This document shows positions 38,863 through 46,418 of a stretch of DNA of 64,000 nucleotides, piece by piece. Source of the stretch: Oceanibium sediminis (GTDB lineage Bacteria > Pseudomonadota > Alphaproteobacteria > Rhodobacterales > Rhodobacteraceae); the NCBI RefSeq assembly GCF_003265325.1, contig NZ_QGNX01000001.1:992001-1056000 (forward strand). Direction: 5' to 3'. How positions within the stretch are numbered: position 1 is the stretch's first letter; each line of letters opens with the position of its first letter. A model generated the notes under the pieces. The model was not told the DNA's origin. It saw nothing but the letters and a program-made list of their open reading frames with translations, and did not search any database. A program made the position numbers and the translations under genes.

Positions 38863-38896
38863 GCAAGGATGCCCGTCAGCATACCGGACCCCGCCC

Positions 38897-39481
38897 ATGA
38901 TCCTCGACCCGCTTTACGCCTTCGTCTTTGCCGGATTGTTCTCTCCGGGGCCGAATGTCGTCATGCTCATCGCCTCGGGGGCGCGGTTCGGATTCCAACC
39001 GACGCTGCCGCATATCCTGGGCGTGGCGGCGGGTGTCGGGATCACTGCCGGGCTGACCGGGCTGGGGCTGGCCGAGGTGTTGAACCGCCTGCCAGGCATC
39101 CGGCTGGTGTTGCAGGTCATAGCGGCTGGGTGGATCTTCTACCTGGCGTGGCGGCTGTTCCGATCCTCCCGCATGGCGGAGGCGGACCCGGATGCGCGGC
39201 CTTTCACCTTTCTTCAGGCGGTGCTGTTCCAATGGGTGAACCCCAAGGTCTGGGCCATCGCGCTGGCGGCGGCCACGCTGTTCCCGGGCGACGGCGTGCC
39301 GCTGAGCCAGGGCGCGCGGCTGGCGGTGGCGTTTGCCGGGATCAACCTGGGCGTCTGCCTGTTCTGGACCTTCGCGGGGCACAGCCTGACCCGGTTCCTG
39401 ACGCGGCCCGCCCTGTGGCGCGGGTTCATGACCGTGATGGCTGGGGCGCTGGCGGCGTCCGGCCTGCTGGTCTTCCTCTAG
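38897..39481 (+). CDS. LysE/RhtB family amino-acid exporter
   Basis: A 194-residue inner-membrane protein with about six spans. The family N-terminal motif is present (FAGLFSPGPNVVMLIASGARFG, in part), followed by GVAAGVGI, and later the conserved QWVNPKVWAIALA. Members export amino acids or related metabolites; substrate unknown. The ATG at 38897 fits the family start; the open frame extends upstream into cca without homology. Confidence 0.9.
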   Translation: MILDPLYAFVFAGLFSPGPNVVMLIASGARFGFQPTLPHILGVAAGVGITAGLTGLGLAEVLNRLPGIRLVLQVIAAGWIFYLAWRLFRSSRMAEADPDARPFTFLQAVLFQWVNPKVWAIALAAATLFPGDGVPLSQGARLAVAFAGINLGVCLFWTFAGHSLTRFLTRPALWRGFMTVMAGALAASGLLVFL

Positions 39482-39548
39482 GCGCGGCTTTTCTTCCCGA
39501 ATCGTCGAAAATGTGAGAACATTGCGCGAACATATGGGGGGGGAAGTC

Positions 39549-39935
39549 ATGTCTGTCGATACATTGAAGACCGTGGCCAGCACGCTGGTGGACTATTGCC
39601 GCACCGGGCAGGAGGCGAAGGGCCTGTCCGAGTTGTACGCGCTGGATGCGACCTCGACCGAGGCGGGGCCGGGGCCGGACGGGGGCGATCCGCTCAGCAA
39701 TGGGGTGGACGCGATCCGGGGCAAGCACGCCTGGTGGGCCGAGAATTTCGAGGTGCACAGCATCACGGTCGACGGGCCCTACCTGCACGGCGACAAGAGT
39801 TTCGCTGTGATCTTCGAGATCGACGCCACGCACACGGCCTCCGGCCAGCGGCAGGCGATGAAGGAGGTCGCGCTCTATACGCTGAATGACGCGGGCAAGA
39901 TCATTGCAGAGGCGTTCTTCATGTCGGCGGGCTAG
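39549..39935 (+). CDS. NTF2/SnoaL-like domain protein
   Basis: A 128-residue cone-shaped NTF2-like protein, marked by the helix STLVDYCRTGQEAKGLSELYA (in part), a GVDAIRGKHAWW segment and beta strands HSITVDGPYLHG and FAVIFEIDAT. Such proteins may be enzymes or ligand-binding folds; no function is claimed. The ATG at 39549 follows a G-rich ribosome site. It ends in a 17-bp convergent overlap with the small membrane-protein gene. Confidence 0.8.
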   Translation: MSVDTLKTVASTLVDYCRTGQEAKGLSELYALDATSTEAGPGPDGGDPLSNGVDAIRGKHAWWAENFEVHSITVDGPYLHGDKSFAVIFEIDATHTASGQRQAMKEVALYTLNDAGKIIAEAFFMSAG

Positions 39936-40104
39936 GCGGATCCTCTTCTCGCGCGTGGCTGGTGGCCGGGCGCGCGAGCCAGTTCCGTTCCACGACCTCG
40001 ATCAAGGGGGAGACGAGGAAGGGCAGGAAAAGCAGGCCGAACGCCGCGATATGCGCCGCGATCAGCCAGCCCCAGCCCAGGAATTCTATCCATTCAAACA
40101 ACAT
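39919..40104 (-). CDS. Small single/double-span membrane protein
   Basis: A 61-residue product from the ATG at 40104, with GAGGGG about 10 bp upstream. It has one long hydrophobic stretch (FLGWGWLIAAHIAAFGLLFLPFLVSPLI, in part) and a charged tail rich in Pro. Alternative starts are at 40113 or further upstream. No family is recognised. Its 3' end overlaps the convergent NTF2-like gene, so it could be spurious. Confidence 0.5.
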   Translation of the reverse strand: MLFEWIEFLGWGWLIAAHIAAFGLLFLPFLVSPLIEVVERNWLARPATSHAREEDPPSPPT

Positions 40105-40200
40105 CCGGTGCATCCCCTCTTCGGTGATGCGTGGAACGTAGCGCGCGCGGGCTGCAGGGCGCTGCGGCATCGCGCCCCGGTCGTGAGCTGTTGATTGGGG

Positions 40201-40656
40201 TTAATCCGGATCCAGCCGTCGGGGGCCGCTGCCCTCGTCCCCGAGCTGGTCGCCGGGGTTGTGCAGGGGGCAGTCCGAGACGGACAGGCAGCCGCAGCCG
40301 ATACAATGGTCGAGCTGGTCGCGCAGCTTTGTCAGACGCTCGATCCTGTCGGTCAGCTCGCCCGCCCAGACACGGCTCATCGCGGCCCAGTCGGCCGCGG
40401 TCGCCGTGCGCCCCTTGGGCAGCGCGTCCAGCGCCTGGCCGATTTCCGCGAGCGGCACGCCAAGGCGTTGCGCGGCCTTGATGATCGCCACGCGCCGGAG
40501 TGTCGTGCGGTCATAGCGGCGATGGTTTGCCGCCGTGCGCCAGGCCGCGATCAGCCCGATGCTTTCGTAATAATGCAGCGTGGATACGGGTACGCCCGCG
40601 CGGGACGCCAGTGCGCCGACGGACAGGTCGGCGGCTACGGGTTTGCGTGGGGGCAT
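40201..40656 (-). CDS. soxR: Redox-sensing MerR-family activator SoxR
   Basis: A 151-residue SoxR. The MerR winged helix is at about residues 10-50 (LSVGALASRAGVPVSTLHYYE, in part), followed by the dimer helix. The [2Fe-2S] cluster motif is complete: C118-IG-C121-G-C123-LSVSD-C129. SoxR is turned on by oxidation or redox-cycling compounds. The ATG at 40656 gives the family start. A perfect SoxR palindrome lies 9 bp upstream, between soxR and a DUF1127 gene; no soxS is seen. Confidence 0.95.
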   Translation of the reverse strand: MPPRKPVAADLSVGALASRAGVPVSTLHYYESIGLIAAWRTAANHRRYDRTTLRRVAIIKAAQRLGVPLAEIGQALDALPKGRTATAADWAAMSRVWAGELTDRIERLTKLRDQLDHCIGCGCLSVSDCPLHNPGDQLGDEGSGPRRLDPD

Positions 40657-40664
40657 GGGTCTTG

Positions 40665-40684
40665 ACCTCAAGTTCGCTTGAGGT
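40665..40684 (+). promoter_or_regulatory. SoxR box in a 19-bp-spacer promoter
   Basis: ACCTCAAGTTCGCTTGAGGT is a perfect 20-bp palindrome (8-bp arms) and contains the 18-bp E. coli soxS-type box apart from the centre. It lies within a 19-bp spacer between TTGACC (40662-40667) and CAGGTT (40687-40692), the spacing used by MerR-family activators, reading rightward. A start near 40699 would give a 27-nt leader to the DUF1127 gene. Confidence 0.9.
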
Positions 40685-40725
40685 GGCAGGTTAGGCACAT
40701 CAGAGCGATTCGATCAAAGGATAGG

Positions 40726-40902
40726 ATGATGCGCGACCCCGCCGATGCCCCGCCCCGGCACAAGCGATTGGGCCTGATCGCCCGGCTTATGCGACTGGAC
40801 AGTTCAGCGCGCCAGCGTCACGGATTGGCGCAGCTGTCCGATCACATGTTGCGGGACATTGGCCTGGACCCCGGCAGACTGCGCAAGGGCCGCCGGTGGT
40901 AA
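40726..40902 (+). CDS. DUF1127 microprotein, probable SoxR target
   Basis: A 58-residue basic protein ending in the DUF1127 (YjiS-like) block HGLAQLSDHMLRDIGLDPGRLR, with an N-terminal LIARLMRLD helix. DUF1127 proteins in alphaproteobacteria have been linked to RNA and carbon/phosphate regulation, but the molecular role here is unknown. AAAGG at 40716-40720 supports the ATG pair 40726/40729. Its only visible promoter carries the SoxR box. Confidence 0.8.
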   Translation: MMRDPADAPPRHKRLGLIARLMRLDSSARQRHGLAQLSDHMLRDIGLDPGRLRKGRRW

Positions 40903-40924
40903 GCGCAGGTGGTGATCGGCGGCG

Positions 40925-41821
40925 TCAGGGCCACTTTGCGACGGGCGGCAGGCTCATCAGGACGGCTTCGGGGTTGTGCCCCGTGTGCAGGCCGAACTGG
41001 GTGCCCCGGTCGTAGACCAGGTTGAACTCGGCGTAGCGCCCGCGTTTGACCAGCTGCCAGTCGCGGTCGGCTTCGGTCCAGGGTTCCTTCATGCGCTGCT
41101 CGACCAGGGGCACGAAAGCATCGATGAAAGCGGTGCCGACGTCGCGGGTGAAAGCGAAATCCGCTTCCCAGTCGCCGGTGCAGTGATCGTCGTAGAAGAT
41201 CCCGCCAACGCCGCGCGGTTCGTTCCAGTGCTTAATCATGAAATACTCGTCCGCCCAGGCCTTGTAGCGGGGGTAATACTCCGGGTCGTGGGCGTCGCAG
41301 GCGCCCTTCAGCGCGGCGTGGAAATGGGCGGTATCTTCCGCCACCTCGACCATCGGGTTCAGGTCCGCGCCGCCGCCGAACCACCAGGTGCCCGGGGTCC
41401 AGAACATCCGCGTGTTCATGTGCACGGCGGGGGTCTTCGGGCTTTGCATGTGCGCAACCAGGCTGATCCCGGCGGCCCAGAAGCGCGGATCCTGGTCGAG
41501 GCCCGGGATTTCCTTGCGCGCGGTCAGCGAGCGGCGCGCCGCGTCTCCCAGCGTGCCGTAGACGGTGGAGATATTGACCCCGACCTTTTCGAACACCCGC
41601 CCGTCGCGCATCACCGACATCACGCCGCCGCCGGCGTCTTCGTCCCCTTCGCCCGCGCGGCGGGTTTCCTTGCGGGTGAAGCGCCCGGCGGGCTTGTCCG
41701 CGTGGGGGCCGGTGTCCTGGGCGTTCTCCAACCCCTCGAAGGCGGTGCAGATCGCATCGCGCAACTCTGCGAACCAGGTGCTGGCACGGGTTTTGCGGGT
41801 GTCGAAGTCGTCAGAGCTCAT
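40925..41821 (-). CDS. hemF: Oxygen-dependent coproporphyrinogen III oxidase
   Basis: Aerobic heme pathway enzyme, 298 residues, converting coproporphyrinogen III to protoporphyrinogen IX with O2. Conserved segments include GGGVMSVM, GVNISTVYG, MQSPKTPAVHMNTRMF, GTWWFGGGADLNP and FNLVYDRGTQFGLHTGHNPEAVLMSLPP (in part). It is convergent with the DUF1127 gene and separated from the VOC gene by a 155-bp gap with a dispersed repeat. Confidence 0.96.
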   Translation of the reverse strand: MSSDDFDTRKTRASTWFAELRDAICTAFEGLENAQDTGPHADKPAGRFTRKETRRAGEGDEDAGGGVMSVMRDGRVFEKVGVNISTVYGTLGDAARRSLTARKEIPGLDQDPRFWAAGISLVAHMQSPKTPAVHMNTRMFWTPGTWWFGGGADLNPMVEVAEDTAHFHAALKGACDAHDPEYYPRYKAWADEYFMIKHWNEPRGVGGIFYDDHCTGDWEADFAFTRDVGTAFIDAFVPLVEQRMKEPWTEADRDWQLVKRGRYAEFNLVYDRGTQFGLHTGHNPEAVLMSLPPVAKWP

Positions 41822-41934
41822 CAGTGGGTTCCTTGCGCGAAGATGCGCTTACTCAAAGGGGTGGTGGGGGAAGTGTCAACCGGAGCGGCGTTGCGCCCGG
41901 GTGCGGCGGGGGAACGAGGGGCCAGCCCCTCGTG

Positions 41935-41973
41935 CTCCCCGGGATATTTGTGGACTTTGGAGGGGGGCGCGCG
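41935..41973. repeat. Second-family intergenic repeat (GGGATATTT type)
   Basis: CTCCCCGGGATATTTGTGGA is followed by CTTTGGAGGGGGGCGCGCG. It resembles elements at 53336-53388 and 56610-56640. It sits in the gap between hemF and the VOC gene and starts only 3 bp from the VOC stop, where it could act at transcript ends. Confidence 0.7.
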
Positions 41974-41976
41974 TTT

Positions 41977-42357
41977 TCAGGCCATTTCGGCAGTGTCGTA
42001 ATCCACGTGCAGGTGGTTGCCGTCGGGATCCCAGATGTTGACCTGCACGATGGGGAAATCCGGCACCTCGACGATGCGGTAGCGTTCCCCGGCGGCGTCG
42101 AGCTTCGCGATGAAGTCCTTGTAGCCGGTGGCGCGGAAGGCGCCGTGTTCCAGCTTCAGGTCCTTGCCGGGGTCGCTTGGGGTTTGCGGCACCTCGACCA
42201 GGTGGACGAGGGGCTGGCCGTTGGCGTAGAGCCATGCGCCGGGGATGGAGAAGCCGGGCCGGGGGCCGGTTTCAAACCCGAGGATGTCGCGGTACCAGGC
42301 GATCATCCGGTCCAGGTTGGCGGTGCGGATATTCAGGTGGTCCAAACGTTCGATCAT
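41977..42357 (-). CDS. VOC-superfamily (glyoxalase-like) protein
   Basis: A 126-residue vicinal-oxygen-chelate protein. It has two paired beta-alpha modules: MIERLDHLNIRTANLDRMIAWYRDILGF (in part) and VQVNIWDPDGNHLHVDY, which supply candidate metal ligands (His near residue 7, Glu/His in the second half). Members include glyoxalases, dioxygenases and resistance proteins; the substrate is unknown. The ATG at 42357 is preferred over a longer start with an unrelated leader. Confidence 0.85.
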   Translation of the reverse strand: MIERLDHLNIRTANLDRMIAWYRDILGFETGPRPGFSIPGAWLYANGQPLVHLVEVPQTPSDPGKDLKLEHGAFRATGYKDFIAKLDAAGERYRIVEVPDFPIVQVNIWDPDGNHLHVDYDTAEMA

Positions 42358-42435
42358 GGGCAGCCCCTTTCCGTGGAGGTCCATGATAGTGCCGTCGCGC
42401 GCCCCGCCGCAATGGAGGAGCGCGCCGGGTCTGCG

Positions 42436-43743
42436 TTATTCCGCCGCCTTGGCGGAGGGGTTGTTGGGATGCGTCGTCCAGTTGGCGTAGGTATCCTCGA
42501 CCACGCGGCCGGTGCGCGGGTCCGTCGCGCCGGCGGGCATTTCCTCCATCGTGATGCAGTCCTCCACCGGGCAGACGTTGACGCAGAGGTTGCAGGCGAC
42601 GCATTCCTCGTCGATCACCTCGAAGGTGCGGTCCGCCGACATGGAGATCGCCTGGTGCGAGGTATCCTCGCAGGCCGCGTAGCAGCGCCCGCACTTGATG
42701 CAGAGGTCCTGGTTGATCTTCGCCTTGGCGACGTAGTTCAGGTTCAGGTACTGCCAGTCGGTCACGTTGGGCACCGCGCGGCCCTGGAAGTCGGCTAGGG
42801 ACTCGTAGCCCTTTTCGTCCATCCATTCGGACAGGCCGGAGATCATTTCCTCAACGATCTTGAAGCCGTAGGTCATCGCCGCGGTGCAGACCTGGACCGA
42901 GCCGCAGCCGAGCGCGATGAATTCCGCCGCGTCGCGCCAGGTGGTGACGCCGCCGATGCCGCTGATCGGCATGCCGCGGGTTTCCGCGTCGCGGGCGATC
43001 TCGGCCACCATATTCAGCGCGATGGGTTTGACCGCCGGGCCGCAGTAGCCGCCGTGGCTGCCTTTGCCGTCGATCGAGGGTTCGGGGCTGAAGGTGTCTA
43101 GGTTGACGGAGGTGATAGAGCTGACGGTGTTGATCAGGCTCACCGCGTCCGCCCCGCCCGCGTGGGCGGCGCGCGCGGGGTAGCGGATGTCGGTGATGTT
43201 GGGCGTCAGCTTCACGATCACCGGCATGCGGGTGTTCGCCTTGCACCAGCGCGCCACCATTTCGATGTATTCCGGCACCTGGCCCACGGCGGAGCCCATG
43301 CCGCGCTCGCTCATGCCGTGGGGGCAGCCGAAGTTCAGTTCCACCGCGTCGGCGCCGGTATCCTCGACTCTTTCGAGGATGAACTTCCAGGGGGCTTCCT
43401 CGCAGGGGACCATCAGGCTGACGACCATGGCCCGGTCCGGGTAGTCGCGCTTGACGGCCTTGATTTCCTGCAGGTTGGTTTCGAGCGGGCGATCGGTGAT
43501 CAGCTCGATGTTGTTCAGGCCCAGAAGCCGGCGGTCCGCGCCCCAGACCGCGCCGTAGCGGGGGCCGTTCACGTTGACGACATGCGGGTCGAGGCCGAGC
43601 GTCTTCCACACGACGCCGCCCCAGCCCGCCTCGAACGCGCGGCGGACGTTGTATTCTTTGTCCGTCGGCGGGGCGGAGGCCAGCCAGAAGGGGTTCGGGC
43701 TTTTGATGCCCACGAAGTCTGTTCTGAGATCGGCCATGGCCAC
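42436..43743 (-). CDS. preA: NAD-dependent dihydropyrimidine dehydrogenase subunit PreA
   Basis: Catalytic subunit that reduces uracil/thymine (or the reverse) with PreT. The 435-residue protein has an FMN-binding TIM barrel with the active-site Cys in NFGCPHGMSERG. A C-terminal ferredoxin domain has two 4Fe-4S motifs, CIKCGRCYAACE and CVACNLCVNVCPVEDC. It ends the four-gene block preT-methyltransferase-DUF1428-preA, and it starts 10 bp after the DUF1428 gene. With PreT it corresponds to the eukaryotic fused DPYD enzyme. Confidence 0.96.
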   Translation of the reverse strand: MAMADLRTDFVGIKSPNPFWLASAPPTDKEYNVRRAFEAGWGGVVWKTLGLDPHVVNVNGPRYGAVWGADRRLLGLNNIELITDRPLETNLQEIKAVKRDYPDRAMVVSLMVPCEEAPWKFILERVEDTGADAVELNFGCPHGMSERGMGSAVGQVPEYIEMVARWCKANTRMPVIVKLTPNITDIRYPARAAHAGGADAVSLINTVSSITSVNLDTFSPEPSIDGKGSHGGYCGPAVKPIALNMVAEIARDAETRGMPISGIGGVTTWRDAAEFIALGCGSVQVCTAAMTYGFKIVEEMISGLSEWMDEKGYESLADFQGRAVPNVTDWQYLNLNYVAKAKINQDLCIKCGRCYAACEDTSHQAISMSADRTFEVIDEECVACNLCVNVCPVEDCITMEEMPAGATDPRTGRVVEDTYANWTTHPNNPSAKAAE

Positions 43744-43753
43744 ACTCCTTGGG

Positions 43754-44104
43754 TTAGAGATCCAGCATCACCTCGAAGCCGGCGAAGATCATGCGTTTGC
43801 CGTCGAAGGGCATGTCGCCAATGTCCCGCAGGCGGGGGTCATTCATCGCGGCGGTTATGTTCGCGTCATGGGTGGCCTTGTCGGGCCATTCCTGCCAGCC
43901 GATCACCACGGTTTCGTCGTCGCCGGCCTGCACGGCCCGGGGGAAGGATGTCATGGTGCCCGGCGGCACCATGTCGCCCCAGCATTCGACCACCCGCGTG
44001 GCGCCGTGCTCCTTGAACACGTCGGCGGCCTGCCGGGCATGCGCGACATAGGCGTCCTTCTGCGTGGTCGGTACGGCGGCGGCGTAACACATGACGTAGG
44101 ACAT
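43754..44104 (-). CDS. DUF1428 family protein
   Basis: A 116-residue protein of the YbaA/DUF1428 group (ferredoxin-like dimeric alpha-beta barrel). Diagnostic segments are MSYVMCYAAAVPTTQKDAYV (in part), GATRVVECWGD and the terminal MIFAGFEVMLDL. The family function is unknown; some members are linked to RNA-binding or monooxygenase-like folds. The ATG at 44104 has AAAGGAAG upstream. Its position inside the preTA block is notable. Confidence 0.85.
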   Translation of the reverse strand: MSYVMCYAAAVPTTQKDAYVAHARQAADVFKEHGATRVVECWGDMVPPGTMTSFPRAVQAGDDETVVIGWQEWPDKATHDANITAAMNDPRLRDIGDMPFDGKRMIFAGFEVMLDL

Positions 44105-44166
44105 GTCGGGCGCTTCCTTTTCTTTCGGGCCGGTTGCGGGGGCAAAGTATACCACGGGCGGCGTTT

Positions 44167-44991
44167 TCAGTCAGGTTTGCGGAACAGCATCTGCACGGGG
44201 ACCACGGCCCCGACGTTCATGTTGTCCTTGTGATTGCGGATCTTTTCGGGGGCGTTCGCGCCCATCATCAGGTGCGGGCCGAGCGGAGCTGGCGGTTTGG
44301 CCGGATCGGTCCTGGTCCCGGCGCTCAGGGTTTCGGTGTAGTATTCCTGTTCGAACTCGGGGTGTAGGCCCGCCTCGGCGGCGGCTTCGCGGTAGTCCTG
44401 CGGCGGGGCGAGGTGCGAGGTCGCCTCGGATTGCGCCCATGGCACCGGGAAGCGGACGGGCAGCGAGACGTCGCCGAGCATCACGTCCCACAGGGCCAGC
44501 GGCGCGCCGGGGCGCAGCACGCGCGCGGCCTCGCTGATCATCCTGCGCTTGTCGCGGATATTCATGCCGATGTGCATGATGATCGCCGCATCGACCGAGT
44601 TGTCCTTCAGCGGCAGCTCCAGCGCCGATCCGACCAGGAACTCCGTCTTGTCCGCGAAGCCGGTGCGGCGGCTGAGCTCACGCGCCACGGCGACCAGGTC
44701 GGGGGTCAGGTCGATGCCGATCGCCCGCGCGCCGGTCTGGCGCACCAGTTCGCGGGTGGTCCCGCCAATGCCGCAGCCGATGTCCGCCACCAGGTCCGAG
44801 GGAGTCACGCGCAACGCCGTGATCGCCGCGCGCGTGGCGCGCAGGCCGCCGGTGTGCATGTGTTCCAGCGGAACGATGTCCTCGGGGTTCAGGTTGTCGG
44901 GGTCCTTGCCGTCGGCCCGCAGCGCCGCCTCGATCCGGCCGAGCAGGTCGTCGGTCGTGTAATGTGCTGCGACGGCGGCCTCGAGGTCCAT
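44167..44991 (-). CDS. SAM-dependent methyltransferase within the preTA block
   Basis: A class-I methyltransferase of 274 residues. The SAM motif I is VADIGCGIGG (about residue 70), followed by GIDLTPDLVAVARE and the motif-IV-like MHIGMN with RVLRPGAPLALWDVM. The N-terminal segment before motif I and the C-terminal half are like those of small-molecule N/C-methyltransferases. Its ATG overlaps the preT stop in TGATG (44989-44993), strong evidence of co-translation with preT. Substrate unknown; a pyrimidine or its degradation product is a guess from context. Confidence 0.85.
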   Translation of the reverse strand: MDLEAAVAAHYTTDDLLGRIEAALRADGKDPDNLNPEDIVPLEHMHTGGLRATRAAITALRVTPSDLVADIGCGIGGTTRELVRQTGARAIGIDLTPDLVAVARELSRRTGFADKTEFLVGSALELPLKDNSVDAAIIMHIGMNIRDKRRMISEAARVLRPGAPLALWDVMLGDVSLPVRFPVPWAQSEATSHLAPPQDYREAAAEAGLHPEFEQEYYTETLSAGTRTDPAKPPAPLGPHLMMGANAPEKIRNHKDNMNVGAVVPVQMLFRKPD

Positions 44992-46328
44992 CAGCCGCCT
45001 CTGAGCGTTGCGTCGATATCCTCGGCCGCGTCGCGGCCTTCGGCCACCGCCGTTACGGTCAGGTCGTCGCCGCCGCTGGCGCAGTCGCCCCCGGCCCAGA
45101 CCCCGGCGCGGGTGGTGCGCCCGGTGCCGTCCACGGCGATCTTGCCCCGTTCCAGGCGCAGGCCCTCGGGCGCGTCTTCGAGCGACTGGCCGATGGCCCG
45201 CAGCACCTGGTCGGCCTTCAGGCGGAAGGTTTCGCCCGTGGGCTCCAGCCCGGTTTCCCCGGCGCGGGTATAGGCGAACTCCACCTCTGCCACGGCGCCG
45301 TTGCCGTGCAGCGCTACGGGCTGGGCGTTGAAGATGATCCGCACCCCCTTGGAGGCGGCGAGGTCCTGTTCGAACTTGCTCGCGCTCATCGCGTCGGGGC
45401 CGCGGCGGTAGACCATCGTCACCTCTTCCGCGCCGAGAAGCTTGGACTGGACGGCGGCGTCCACCGCCGTCATGCCTCCGCCGATGACCACCACGCGTCG
45501 GCCCACCGGCAGCGTGGTCAGATCATCGGCCTGGCGCAGGCTGGCGATGAAATCCACCGCGTCCTCTGCACCGTCCTTGTCATCGCCCGGCACGCCGAGC
45601 GCGTTGACGCCGCCAAGCCCCATGCCGAGGAACACGGCGTCATGTTTTTCCGCCAGTCCGTCCAGGGTGATGTCGCGGCCAAGGGCCTTGCCGTAGTCGA
45701 TGGTGATGCCGCCGATCTTGAGTAGCCAGTCCACCTCGGCCTGGGCGAAACCGTCTACCGTCTTGTAGGCGGCGATGCCGTATTCGTTCAGCCCGCCGGG
45801 TTTCGGGTGTGCTTCGTAGATGGTGACGTCATGGCCCTTCATGGCCAGTCGGTGCGCCGCCGCAAGCCCCGCGGGCCCCGCGCCGACGACGCCGACGCTC
45901 TTGCCGCTGGGTTCTGCGCGGGTGAAAGGATGCTCGCCGCGTTCCATCAGCGTATCGGTCGCGAAGCGCTGCAACTGGCCGATCAGCACGGGTTTGCCCT
46001 CGGCGGTTTCGCGCACGCAGGCTTCCTCGCACAGGGTTTCGGTGGGGCAGACGCGGGCGCACATGCCGCCCAGGATGTTCTGGGTCAGGATCGTCTTGGC
46101 CGCCGCCGTGGGCGTGCCGGTCGCGATCTGGCGGATGAACAGCGGGATGTCGATGTCGGTCGGGCAGGCGGTGATGCAGGGCGCATCGTGGCAGAAGTAG
46201 CACCGGTCCGCCGCCACCGCCGCCTCATGCGCGTCGAGCGGGGGATGTAGATCGCCGAACTGCTCTGCAAGCGTATCCGCCGGAAGCCGTCCGGCCACGA
46301 TCCCGTCGGTGTGGCTGCTGGAAACCAT
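44991..46328 (-). CDS. preT: NAD(P)-dependent dihydropyrimidine dehydrogenase subunit PreT
   Basis: Electron-input subunit of 445 residues. The N-terminal iron-sulfur region has CYFCHDAPCITACPTDIDIP and GGMCARVCPTETLCEEAC. The FAD-binding VGAGPAGLAAA and NAD(P)-binding VIGGGMTAVDAA folds follow, like glutamate-synthase small subunit. It passes electrons to PreA. The ATG at 46328 has AAAGGA upstream; an earlier in-frame ATG adds a nonconserved basic leader. A RutR-like palindrome lies about 60 bp upstream. Confidence 0.94.
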   Translation of the reverse strand: MVSSSHTDGIVAGRLPADTLAEQFGDLHPPLDAHEAAVAADRCYFCHDAPCITACPTDIDIPLFIRQIATGTPTAAAKTILTQNILGGMCARVCPTETLCEEACVRETAEGKPVLIGQLQRFATDTLMERGEHPFTRAEPSGKSVGVVGAGPAGLAAAHRLAMKGHDVTIYEAHPKPGGLNEYGIAAYKTVDGFAQAEVDWLLKIGGITIDYGKALGRDITLDGLAEKHDAVFLGMGLGGVNALGVPGDDKDGAEDAVDFIASLRQADDLTTLPVGRRVVVIGGGMTAVDAAVQSKLLGAEEVTMVYRRGPDAMSASKFEQDLAASKGVRIIFNAQPVALHGNGAVAEVEFAYTRAGETGLEPTGETFRLKADQVLRAIGQSLEDAPEGLRLERGKIAVDGTGRTTRAGVWAGGDCASGGDDLTVTAVAEGRDAAEDIDATLRGG

Positions 46329-46387
46329 GGCCGTTCCTTTCCCTGAAGTTCTTGTTCTTTGGAAAAAGGCTCCCACAGGTTCAAAAA

Positions 46388-46403
46388 TTTATCAACTGGT
46401 AAA
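46388..46403 (-). promoter_or_regulatory. Candidate degenerate RutR operator upstream of preT
   Basis: On the minus strand TTTACCAGTTGATAAA matches 11 of 14 specified positions of the RutR consensus TTGACCAnnTGGTCAA, keeping the ACCA half and both TT/AA ends. It is in an AT-rich gap of 90 bp between the DMT exporter stop and preT start. Confidence 0.5.
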
Positions 46404-46418
46404 ATTATTGCCCGCCGC

